Shown: in pieces, positions 22,871 to 29,711 of the stretch
Position numbering within the stretch: the first letter of the stretch is position 1
Layout of the letters: every line of letters begins with the position of its first letter
Assembly (NCBI GenBank): GCA_002358875.1
Contig: DEPS01000148.1
Location: 51,232-80,942, forward strand
DNA: 29,711 bases
DNA from: Lachnospiraceae bacterium UBA3386
GTDB taxonomy: Bacteria > Bacillota > Clostridia > Lachnospirales > Lachnospiraceae
Reading direction: 5' to 3'
Position numbers and translations under genes: made by a program
Notes under the pieces: generated by a model
Seen by the model: the letters and a program-made list of their open reading frames with translations, nothing else
The model's database searches: none
Told to the model about the DNA's origin: nothing

Positions 22871-23731
22871 TCACGCACCGTACGCTTCCCGCACCTTCTG
22901 TGTAAAGTCATCCCATCCCAGGCGTTCCAGCGTTTTGGCGAAGCGCTCACCGGGCTTTGCGTTCTGCGCAAAGAAATCGATGGCAGCATCCGCCACCCGG
23001 TAGAGGGTCTCCTTGTCCCGGATGATGGGCAGGATCTCTGTTCCTTTTTTGATCTCATTCCCGAAGGTGCCGCCGAAGGATACGATGAAGCCGCCCTCCC
23101 CGTGCCAGGCGCCTGTAGGGCAGGCTGTGACACAGCGTCCGCAGTGGTTGCATTTTTCCGTATCAACATTGATCTTGTCATCTGTAATGGAGATCGCGCC
23201 CAGACGGCAGGCTTTTTCGCAAACGCCGCAGAAAATGCACTCGTCCTTTTCCCAGTGTATGATCATGCCGCCCTTGACGCCCATGTCATTTTCTTCCGCC
23301 TTGAGGCAGTTGTTCTGACATCCTGTCACGCCAAATTTGAATTTATGCGGCAGCTGGCGGCCGAAGTAGCGGGCGTCCAGATCTGTCGCTATATCCAGAG
23401 CGTCAATACAGCCGCTCGGGCAGCAGCGCCCGCCCTGACAGGCCGTGACAGTCCTCACGCGGGGACCGCAGACGCCGGGCTGGACATTACCCTTTTCGAG
23501 TTCGCTTTTGACTTCTTCAATGTCCTGCAGCTTGATAAAAGGAATCTCTACACCCTGCCGGCTGGTCAGATGCACGTAATCGTTCCCGTATTTTCTCGCC
23601 ACGGCGGCGATCGCTTCCAGCTGCTCCACAGTCACCGTTCCGCCGACGACACGCAGGCGCAGTGAAAAGTTATCCTTCTGTTTCTGGCGCATGAAGCCGC
23701 CGGCCTTCAGCGCCGCATAATCGACTGCCAT
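22871..23731 (-). CDS. Siroheme sulfite reductase with two 4Fe-4S clusters (AsrC-like)
   Basis: 286-aa single-chain enzyme expected to reduce sulfite to sulfide. The N-terminal ferredoxin-like half domain holds LTSRQGVEIPF. The siroheme/4Fe-4S motif is complete: C98 and C104 (TACQGGRCC), C138 and C142 (TGCQNNC). A ferredoxin insert follows with C165/C168/C171/C175 and C194/C197/C200/C204. This layout matches small anaerobic sulfite reductases such as AsrC rather than the 570-aa CysI. The start has AAGAAAGGAAAC upstream. In the operon it would make the sulfide used by TusA, the carrier and MetY. Nitrite reduction cannot be excluded on sequence alone. Confidence 0.88.
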   Translation of the reverse strand: MAVDYAALKAGGFMRQKQKDNFSLRLRVVGGTVTVEQLEAIAAVARKYGNDYVHLTSRQGVEIPFIKLQDIEEVKSELEKGNVQPGVCGPRVRTVTACQGGRCCPSGCIDALDIATDLDARYFGRQLPHKFKFGVTGCQNNCLKAEENDMGVKGGMIIHWEKDECIFCGVCEKACRLGAISITDDKINVDTEKCNHCGRCVTACPTGAWHGEGGFIVSFGGTFGNEIKKGTEILPIIRDKETLYRVADAAIDFFAQNAKPGERFAKTLERLGWDDFTQKVREAYGA

Positions 23732-23778
23732 CTTTCGTTTCCTTTCTTGTAAATGTAAAAGAAGTCATTTAATGATGT

Positions 23779-23833
23779 CAGGGTCAAAAGGTCTGTGACG
23801 AAGCGGACTCGTCAAAACCACCTTTTGACCCTG
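23779..23833. other. 13-bp hairpin with inner stem between cysN and sulfite reductase
   Basis: CAGGGTCAAAAGG pairs with CCTTTTGACCCTG (23779-23791 with 23821-23833), enclosing a second stem TGACGA/TCGTCA (23796-23814). It starts seven bases beyond the cysN stop. On the - strand no T-run follows the 3' arm. It could act as an RNase barrier or attenuator. Confidence 0.8.
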
Positions 23834-23840
23834 CCATCCT

Positions 23841-25490
23841 CTAATACAGTACATAGTTGACCATGTTTTCGTATACCATCCGGTCCTCTTCGGGACCGCC
23901 CGTCCGCAGGTCAAGGATCTGCGCGCCCGGGAGCATTTTTTTCAAAAGAACCAGAGCCGGAAGGAGCGGCTGCGCGCCGGGAGCACCCTGAGGAGAGTCG
24001 GGTTCGCCCTCATAGGCTACGGTTATGACGCCCGCCTGCCACAGGATGTCCGCGGCAGTGACGAGATTTTCATCAAAGAGGGGTACGGACATGGTGTGAT
24101 AACCCTGGCCCAGGAGCTCTCTTTCAATACCGTGCGCGCGTTCCCGGCTGCCTGTCAGGATGATATAGGGCTTTTGTCCCATGTAATGCGCTCGAAGGGC
24201 GGAAGTGATCTTTCCCGCCGTTGACTCCTCCGAATCGTAGACAACTTCTATGACACCGCAGGCTGAGGTGGCGTTTGTGATGCGGTCGATCAGGATCAGT
24301 TCCCCCATGGTCCGGTGGGAGGCAAAGCGGTCGAGCACGACCGGCTGTGTCAGCTCGACCACGCACAGGGCGATATCGTTCTTCATCAGATGGACGGTCT
24401 TTCTGTGGACTCCCGTATTTACATCCACCAGATAGCGGATGCCGGTTACGCGGCAGGGGATGAGACGTGTCCCGATTTTTGCGAAAAGATCGCGTCCCGG
24501 TGTCATTCCAGAGTTATCCATCCAGAGCAGGGTCGCCTCAAAGTGATCCGCGATGCGAAGTCCTGTGCCCTTTGAAAGGACGCTGCCGCGGGAAATATCG
24601 ATTTCCCGGTCGGTCCGGATGGTGACCGGCTGGCCGCGGACGGCTTCCTCAACCTCCTTATCTCCGACAAAGATTTCCGAGACGACCGCTTCGCTGCCAC
24701 TGGGAAGCACTGTGATCGTATCGCCCCTGCGGACGGATCCCGCTTCGATCTGGCCCTGAAATCCCCGGAAGGTGTGGTCCGGCCGGCACACTCTCTGGAC
24801 AGGCATGTAGAATCCCGCCTCCTGGGCGCCGCCCTCGATCTTTACGGTTTCCAGATATTCTAAAAGGCTGACGCCGCCGTACCAGGGCATCTTCCAGGAT
24901 CTGCCTGTGAGGTTTTCCCCGTCGGTCGCACACAGTGGGATGATCGTTACGTTTTCCAGTCCAAGCTCCTCCTGCAGCTCCCGGATCTGGGTGCGTATCC
25001 CCTCAAAGGGCGCCTGCCGGTATTCGACGAGATCCATCTTGTTGACCGCAAAGACGAAATAGCGGATCCCCATCAGTGCGCAGATCCGGGCGTGGCGGCG
25101 GGTCTGCACGAGGACTCCCTTTGAAGCGTCGATAAGGATCACTGCCAGATCCGCGAAGCTTGCGCCGACCGCCATATTGCGGGTATATTCCTCGTGTCCC
25201 GGCGTATCCGCCACGATGAAGCTCCGCCGCTCTGTGCTGAAATATCGGTAGGCCACATCGATCGTGATGCCCTGCTCCCGCTCAGCCATCAGACCGTCGA
25301 GCAGGAGAGAGTAGTCGATCTCGCCGCCCCGGGAGCCCACCCGGCTCTCAAGCTCAAGTGCCCGCTTCTGGTCGGTGTACAGAAGCTTGGTATCATATAA
25401 AATATGCCCGATCAGCGTGGACTTTCCGTCATCCACGCTGCCGCATGTGATGAATTTCAGAAGGCTGTTCGATTTTGTTTTTGCAGTCAT
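23841..25490 (-). CDS. cysN: Sulfate adenylyltransferase subunit 1 (GTPase) with degenerate APS-kinase-like tail
   Basis: GTPase subunit that drives formation of APS from sulfate and ATP with CysD. Seen: G1 GSVDDGKST (17-25), G3 DTPGHE (95-100) and G4 NKMD (150-153), then EF-Tu-like beta barrels. At 549 aa it is longer than free CysN (about 475) and shorter than CysNC fusions (about 630). The extra part from about residue 440 (KPYIILTGSRERAHGIEREL, then WQAGVI) has the order of an APS kinase but lacks the GxxGxGKS/T P-loop, so it is probably inactive as a kinase. The start has no strong site; GAGGGCAAC lies upstream. It follows cysD after 25 bases. Confidence 0.94.
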   Translation of the reverse strand: MTAKTKSNSLLKFITCGSVDDGKSTLIGHILYDTKLLYTDQKRALELESRVGSRGGEIDYSLLLDGLMAEREQGITIDVAYRYFSTERRSFIVADTPGHEEYTRNMAVGASFADLAVILIDASKGVLVQTRRHARICALMGIRYFVFAVNKMDLVEYRQAPFEGIRTQIRELQEELGLENVTIIPLCATDGENLTGRSWKMPWYGGVSLLEYLETVKIEGGAQEAGFYMPVQRVCRPDHTFRGFQGQIEAGSVRRGDTITVLPSGSEAVVSEIFVGDKEVEEAVRGQPVTIRTDREIDISRGSVLSKGTGLRIADHFEATLLWMDNSGMTPGRDLFAKIGTRLIPCRVTGIRYLVDVNTGVHRKTVHLMKNDIALCVVELTQPVVLDRFASHRTMGELILIDRITNATSACGVIEVVYDSEESTAGKITSALRAHYMGQKPYIILTGSRERAHGIERELLGQGYHTMSVPLFDENLVTAADILWQAGVITVAYEGEPDSPQGAPGAQPLLPALVLLKKMLPGAQILDLRTGGPEEDRMVYENMVNYVLY

Positions 25491-25515
25491 TTTCTGTTGC
25501 CCTCATTTAATGATG

Positions 25516-26418
25516 TTAAAAATAACCCTCGCGCTTTCGCTTCTCCATGCTGGCTTCTCCGTCGTCCTGATCGATCACGCGGCTTGTGCGCTCACTTGTG
25601 ACGGCAGCGAGGGTCTCTTCTATAATAGCGTCCAGCGTATCCGCCGTGGACTCCATACCGCCTGTGAGCGGCCAGCACCCCAGCGTGCGGAAACGGACAC
25701 TTTTAAAACTGATCTTTTCATCAGGACGAAGCCGGATGCGGTCGTCGTCCACCATGATGAGGTTTCCGTCCCTCTCGATCACAGGACGCTCCTTTGCAAA
25801 ATACAGAGGCACGATCTCTATCTGCTCGCGGCGGATATATTCCCAGATATCCTTCTCCGTCCAGTTGGAGATGGGAAAGACCCTGATGCTTTCTCCCCTG
25901 CGGATGCGCGTATTGTACAGCTTCCACATCTCCGGCCGCTGGTTTTTGGGATCCCACGCCTGGCTGGCGTTGCGGAAAGAGAAGATGCGTTCCTTGGCGC
26001 GGGACTTTTCCTCATCGCGCCGGCCGCCGCCGAAGGCCGCCGTAAACCCGTAGATCGTCAGGGCCTGCTTGAGCGCCTCGGTCTTCATGATGTCCGTGTA
26101 GGCGGCTCCGTGGTCAAAGGGATTGATCCCGTTCCGGGCCCCCTCCTCATTTGTATAAACCAGCATCTCAAGGCCGTATTTTTTTGCCGTCCTGTCCCGG
26201 AATTCGATCATGTCGTGAAATTTCCAGGTCGTATTGATATGTAAAAACGGAAAAGGAGGCTTCTCCGGCCAGAATGCCTTTAATGCCAGATGCAGCAGCA
26301 CGGAGCTGTCCTTGCCGATTGAATAGAGCATGACAGGCTTCTCACACTCCGCCGCCACTTCCCGAAGGATATAAATTGCCTCTGCCTCCAGCTTATCCAG
26401 ATGTGATAATTCCCTCAT
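25516..26418 (-). CDS. cysD: Sulfate adenylyltransferase subunit 2
   Basis: PP-loop ATPase subunit of ATP sulfurylase, 300 aa. Seen: [20 protein letters not shown] (PP-motif), [36 protein letters not shown], and the C-terminal [12 protein letters not shown] with [13 protein letters not shown], all as in CysD. I chose ATG 26418, with GGAGAGG six bases upstream; a GTG at 26442 in frame would overlap that site. It sits between the ferredoxin gene and cysN. Confidence 0.95.
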   Translation of the reverse strand: MRELSHLDKLEAEAIYILREVAAECEKPVMLYSIGKDSSVLLHLALKAFWPEKPPFPFLHINTTWKFHDMIEFRDRTAKKYGLEMLVYTNEEGARNGINPFDHGAAYTDIMKTEALKQALTIYGFTAAFGGGRRDEEKSRAKERIFSFRNASQAWDPKNQRPEMWKLYNTRIRRGESIRVFPISNWTEKDIWEYIRREQIEIVPLYFAKERPVIERDGNLIMVDDDRIRLRPDEKISFKSVRFRTLGCWPLTGGMESTADTLDAIIEETLAAVTSERTSRVIDQDDGEASMEKRKREGYF

Positions 26419-26452
26419 GATGTCCTCTCCAGACTGTGACACGAATTCACTG

Positions 26453-26767
26453 CTAATATTTATTGGAATCCCGGCTGTCCACGGTGATCGTGACCGCTTC
26501 CCCGCCGGGCTTTGTGATGATCCAGTGTGTGAGCGAGCCTTCCCGTACCGTCTGCATCAGGCTCCCGCGCCCCCCGATATCCGCACCGAGAAAATACGAG
26601 ATCGCGCCTGCCCTGCACTCCTTGAGGCAGGACGCGCAGCCCCAGCACTCCTCGGGATGCCGGATCGTGGCTCCCTGACCCTCATAGAGCCGGATCAGGT
26701 TTCCCGGACAGACCTCCGCACATGCTCCGCAGCGGATGCATTTATTCTGATTAATAAAAATGCTCAT
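26453..26767 (-). CDS. 2x4Fe-4S ferredoxin, APS-reductase beta-like
   Basis: 104-aa ferredoxin. Clusters: [13 protein letters not shown] and [15 protein letters not shown], the second with Arg instead of Pro. The C-terminal part ([17 protein letters not shown]) resembles the tail of AprB, the beta subunit of APS reductase, whose alpha subunit AprA is a flavoprotein. Such ferredoxins lie beside aprA and cysDN in some Clostridia. Here no aprA is visible on either side within the window. It may donate electrons to an APS reductase elsewhere or to the sulfite reductase. The start has GAGGT upstream. First gene of the operon. Confidence 0.85.
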   Translation of the reverse strand: MSIFINQNKCIRCGACAEVCPGNLIRLYEGQGATIRHPEECWGCASCLKECRAGAISYFLGADIGGRGSLMQTVREGSLTHWIITKPGGEAVTITVDSRDSNKY

Positions 26768-26812
26768 ATTTATACCTCATGCCGCAGCGCGCAGGCGAGA
26801 AGGCACCCGAGG

Positions 26813-26905
26813 CGTTTTTGCGAAGGCAAAAACGGCGACGGGATCAACGAATCGGGGATGCCTTATGACGCCTATAAACCTACTATTTATATAGGCGTTT
26901 AAGGC
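26813..26905 (-). promoter_or_regulatory. Inverted repeats upstream of the sulfur operon
   Basis: CGTTTTTGC/GCAAAAACG (26813-26834) is a 9-bp hairpin. GCCTTATGACGCCTAT pairs with ATAGGCGTTTAAGGC (26860-26905), with a small internal mismatch. They lie in the leader or promoter of the ferredoxin-cysDN operon. No clear promoter hexamers were found. They may be leader structures or an operator. Confidence 0.45.
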
Positions 26906-27270
26906 TTAAAAAAATGTAACATACCTGCAGATAAAATTCAATTCCCGCATAATCCCGATTTTTAATAGCCCGTTATAAGAAAAACATATATTAAGAATTA
27001 AAAATCAATTGAAAAAAGCCGCCTGTACCGGATTCGTTGGAAGGGTTTGACAAGTATGACCGACTTGCCATGGCGCGAGGATGATGAAAGGCGTTCATGT
27101 TGCGCCGAAAATCCCCCGATTTTTCAAGAAAACTTCTTAAAAGGGGCAGATTATGAAGAGGTGTTTGCGCCAAGGAGAGTTGGAACCTCGCTTTGAACTC
27201 GAAATCTGAGCTAAATGGATTGAGAGATGATTTTGACCGGGAAGGTCTTATTTTTTTGCCCTGAAACGTA
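26906..27270 (+). other. AT-rich gap without a convincing gene
   Basis: The gap separates the sulfur operon from the RHH-AlbA_2 module. It holds an open frame of 46 codons (27056-27196) without a good ribosome binding site and a weak hairpin GACC/GGTC followed by a T-run near 27235-27258. TTGCGCC occurs twice (near 27109 and 27170). I recognise no gene; it may be a recombination joint or decayed DNA. Confidence 0.4.
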
Positions 27271-27299
27271 TTGAATATTCTATAAACGTCATGTACAAT
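27271..27299 (+). promoter_or_regulatory. Promoter of the RHH-AlbA_2 pair
   Basis: TTGAAT (27271-27276), a 17-bp spacer and TACAAT (27294-27299) form a good sigma-70-type promoter about 40 bases before the ATG of the small gene. Confidence 0.75.
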
Positions 27300-27340
27300 A
27301 TGAAAGTCGAAAAACGAACAGAAGTTCAGGGAGGTGCGAC

Positions 27341-27538
27341 ATGCCAAGACAGAAAAAAGATGCCCAGCCGATCAGTATTAAGATGGACAAGGCTACATTC
27401 GACCGCCTTGAGGCATACTGTGAGCGTGCCGGACAGTCGAAGACTGTGGCCATAGAGCGTGCCCTAAACAAATTGATAGATGAATACGACGATATGGTGA
27501 AGGCTTATGAGAGCCGGAAGGCAGGTAGAGAGAAATGA
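27341..27538 (+). CDS. Small ribbon-helix-helix-type protein
   Basis: 65-aa protein with the layout of a CopG/Arc-type DNA-binding protein: a short strand (QPISIKMDKATFDRLEAYC) followed by two helices (SKTVAIERALNKLIDEYDDM). GGGAGGT lies six bases before the ATG. Its stop overlaps the start of the next gene (ATGA), so the two are translationally coupled. Such proteins often repress their own operon or act as antitoxins; here either is possible. Function inferred from fold only. Confidence 0.75.
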   Translation: MPRQKKDAQPISIKMDKATFDRLEAYCERAGQSKTVAIERALNKLIDEYDDMVKAYESRKAGREK

Positions 27539-29070
27539 CGATAGATGAGGTACTTGCCAAAGACGAAAAACAAATCTTCGATCGAAAGAGCATTCAGATC
27601 AATCCGGCAGACCTGTCTGACACGATCTGCGCTTTTGCCAATGCGGATGGAGGCACGGTAGCCATAGGCATTTCTGATAAAAAGCGGAGGATTGAAGGAG
27701 TAGATTACCATACGGACCAATTGAATGAGATTCTGCGCACACCAATTGATTACTGCAATCCTACTGTTCCGGTGACTACGGAGATGGTTGAATGCGTTAA
27801 TTACGAAAGTAAACCAGATCATGTTCTGCTGATGCACATAGAAGCAAGCCCATTGCTTCATGCTAATCAGGCAGATGAGGCTTTTCTCCGTGTGGGTGAT
27901 AAGAGTAAGAAACTGTCGTTTCAGGATAGGCTTGCACTGATGTACGCAAAGGGACTACGCTATTTTGAGGATGAACCTGTCTATGGCGCAGCGATGGAAG
28001 ATCTCGATCTGGATTTTGTGAAAGAGTATATTCGCCGGATTGGCTACGGAAAAACCACTGAAGACTATCTCAGGGGGAATAAAAACTTTGTGACAATTCA
28101 GAGCGGCAAAGAACAGGTAAGCACAGCGGCCATTCTGCTGTTTGGCAAAAACCCGCAGCAGTTTTTTCCACGCGCCTTCATCCGGTTCATTAGATATGAT
28201 GGAATTGAGGCTCAGGTCGGCAAAGACATGAATGTGGTGAAGGATGTGATCTTTGAAGGCCGCATTCTGGATCAGGTGCAGAAAGCTGTGGACTACATCA
28301 AGACCCAGATGAAAGAGAAGACCTATCTGGGGCAGGATGGGGTTTTCGTCACGGAAGAGGAATACAGCGAATTCGTCCGCACCGAGATTGTGGTCAATGC
28401 AGCCACTCACCGTGATTATGGCATTAAGGGGACGGACATCCAGATCAAGATGTTTGATGACAGGCTTGAAGTTGACAGTCCTGGAACCTTTGCGGGAATG
28501 GTGAAGAAAGAAAACATCCGATATACGCATTTTTCAAGGAATCCCAAGATTGCAGCTTTTCTTAAGGATTATGGTTATGTGAAAGAGTATGGTGAGGGTG
28601 TTGACCGTATGTGCCGGGAGCTGGAGGCAATTGGGCTGCCTGATCCGCTTTTTAACAATGATTACTTCATACTGAAAACAACGGTGATGAGTTCTGCGTA
28701 TGAAAAGCCGGCGGTTATGGAGCATAAAGTCGGCGATTCAATAGAAAAATCGGCGGTTCAGAGTCAAAAAGTCGGCGATTTGATTGAAAAGTCGGCGGTT
28801 CAGAAGATTGCTTTTTCGGCGATTGAATTCAGGTGCGTAAAGGAAGGGTACAGCAGACCAACAGTCGAAAACATGAAAATGCTCTATGATAATCTCGAAG
28901 TGAATCAGGTATTCGGAGCAGCGTATGTAAAAAAAGTATTGGAGTGTGCTGATTCCACAGCACGGCGGTTGATAGGAATGTTAAGGACCATAGATGTAGT
29001 TGTTCCTATTACAGGAAAAGGAAAGGGTATGTATCGGTTAAAATATGAATCGGAGATTGGAGAAGAATGA
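27535..29070 (+). CDS. AlbA_2 (schlafen-like) and HATPase domain protein
   Basis: 511-aa protein of the COG2865 group. The N-terminal AlbA_2 domain has FDRKSIQINPADLSDTICAF and ANADGGTVAIGISD. The middle part holds a GHKL-type ATPase, with EIVVNAATHRDY as the N-box and VDSPGTFAG as the G1-like motif. A linker contains 14-residue repeats (KVGDSIEKSAVQ). The end (VKKVLECADSTARRLIGML) resembles a winged helix. Family members are poorly known and appear as putative regulators or accessory genes on mobile DNA. The start overlaps the stop of the RHH gene. Confidence 0.82.
   Translation: MTIDEVLAKDEKQIFDRKSIQINPADLSDTICAFANADGGTVAIGISDKKRRIEGVDYHTDQLNEILRTPIDYCNPTVPVTTEMVECVNYESKPDHVLLMHIEASPLLHANQADEAFLRVGDKSKKLSFQDRLALMYAKGLRYFEDEPVYGAAMEDLDLDFVKEYIRRIGYGKTTEDYLRGNKNFVTIQSGKEQVSTAAILLFGKNPQQFFPRAFIRFIRYDGIEAQVGKDMNVVKDVIFEGRILDQVQKAVDYIKTQMKEKTYLGQDGVFVTEEEYSEFVRTEIVVNAATHRDYGIKGTDIQIKMFDDRLEVDSPGTFAGMVKKENIRYTHFSRNPKIAAFLKDYGYVKEYGEGVDRMCRELEAIGLPDPLFNNDYFILKTTVMSSAYEKPAVMEHKVGDSIEKSAVQSQKVGDLIEKSAVQKIAFSAIEFRCVKEGYSRPTVENMKMLYDNLEVNQVFGAAYVKKVLECADSTARRLIGMLRTIDVVVPITGKGKGMYRLKYESEIGEE
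28705..28809 (+). repeat. In-frame 42-bp repeat in the AlbA_2 gene
   Basis: Two and a half units encode K-V-G-D-x-I-E-K-S-A-V-Q: 28726-28767, 28768-28809, and a half unit before them at 28705-28725. The repeats link the ATPase part to the C-terminal domain. Confidence 0.85.
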
Positions 29071-29112
29071 ACAAACTGCCAATGTAGATAAGGAGTGAAC
29101 TGATCCAGTCAT

Positions 29113-29711
29113 ATGGGTCAGGAGCAGCGGTATATTATTGACCGGGTCGGCGAAGAAACTAATCTGGAAGAGTGTTCCCTCTGTTTTGCTGCTTCCTGCT
29201 TTGCCTGTGTATCCGAACACTGTACTGCCCTTAAGAAGCTGGCAGTTGGCGGTTGTGTGTTTTACAAAGATGCCAAAGAGGATCTGCGTGAGATCCGCAA
29301 ATGCTTCTACCGCCTTATCCAAAATGAGCGGTTTGACCTTTTGATGAAATATGCGGATACCCTTGCCGCGCTTGGCCTGATGGATCACGAAATTGCGATG
29401 GCGGAGAAAGAGCACGAGCGGCTGGATAAACACAGGATGGAACATCTGAAGGGACTGGAGGATCAGAACTGGAAGGACAGCCTTATTGTCATTTATCCGG
29501 TGGATGAAGTGGAAGAGCCTGATACGGAACAAGAACCTGATGATTCCGGGACAGATCCGGCAGAACCGGAAGCGGTATTTGACAACGGTATGGATACGGT
29601 TGAGATCCCTGTCGGGATGACGGATGCGGATATTGACGATGAAACCTCTGACGAGATACAGACTCGTGATCATATCTTTCTTGAGGACGTCAAAGAAGAA
29701 AACTTCCACAT
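29113..29711 (+). CDS. Cys-rich conserved protein, 3' end outside window
   Basis: Open frame of at least 199 codons that runs off the window. The N-terminus (MGQEQRYIIDRVGEETNLEE) leads into a cysteine cluster, CSLCFAASCFAC, then HC and GGC, likely a metal site; a helical middle part and a long acidic tail (EPDTEQEPDDSG) follow. I recall similar N-termini in genes of clostridial mobile elements but cannot name a function. The closest Shine-Dalgarno, AAGGAG, lies 17 bases before the ATG, which is far, and a TGA at 29101 rules out an earlier start in frame. Confidence 0.6.
   Translation, partial: MGQEQRYIIDRVGEETNLEECSLCFAASCFACVSEHCTALKKLAVGGCVFYKDAKEDLREIRKCFYRLIQNERFDLLMKYADTLAALGLMDHEIAMAEKEHERLDKHRMEHLKGLEDQNWKDSLIVIYPVDEVEEPDTEQEPDDSGTDPAEPEAVFDNGMDTVEIPVGMTDADIDDETSDEIQTRDHIFLEDVKEENFH

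Overview
The window looks like a chromosome segment of an anaerobic Gram-positive bacterium of class Clostridia, probably Lachnospiraceae-like. This is inferred from strong AGGAGG-type ribosome binding sites, intermediate GC content, an oxygen-sensitive 2-oxoacid:ferredoxin oxidoreductase, ferredoxin-rich sulfur genes, a GGDEF/EAL protein with a Cache sensor, and several small cysteine-rich proteins of clostridial type. No rRNA, tRNA, CRISPR array, transposase or integrase was seen.

Left part (1-10.8 kb, + strand): the end of a trehalose PTS permease (TreB, IIC-IIA) and phosphotrehalase TreC; a membrane c-di-GMP protein (Cache-HAMP-GGDEF-Cys cluster-GGDEF-EAL); then iorA-iorB (arylpyruvate:ferredoxin oxidoreductase) and a phenylacetate-CoA ligase, which together handle transaminated aromatic amino acids.

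Middle (10.8-18.9 kb, - strand): a DUF2828 protein (vWA plus Ro60/TROVE-like helical region) preceded by about 0.9 kb of hairpin-rich DNA without a convincing gene and followed by a very small basic protein; a short peptide deformylase with two related small Cys proteins; gpsA; and an HTH-AAA-PD-(D/E)XK fusion protein whose promoter carries three repeats spaced exactly 21 bp apart. A LysR-type regulator follows.

Right part (19-26.9 kb): metY on + converges with a long - strand sulfur operon reading ferredoxin, cysD, cysN, siroheme sulfite reductase, tusA, a ThiS/MoaD-like carrier, a ThiF-like E1 enzyme and a JAMM protease. The carrier ends in GGGR, so its tail must be trimmed before activation, and a JAMM protease sits in the same operon. 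This matches the protein-thiocarboxylate route to homocysteine known from Wolinella succinogenes (HcyS/HcyD/HcyF/MetY). Sulfate would be activated by CysDN, reduced to sulfide, loaded on the carrier and delivered to MetY. No catalytic APS reductase subunit is in the window.

End (27-29.7 kb, + strand): a distinct-looking module of a small RHH-type protein translationally coupled to an AlbA_2/HATPase protein, then a Cys-rich protein running off the window. This part resembles accessory DNA.

A recurring oddity is short tandem repeats placed at or just after stop codons (treB, paaK, the 71-aa gene, the ThiF-like gene).
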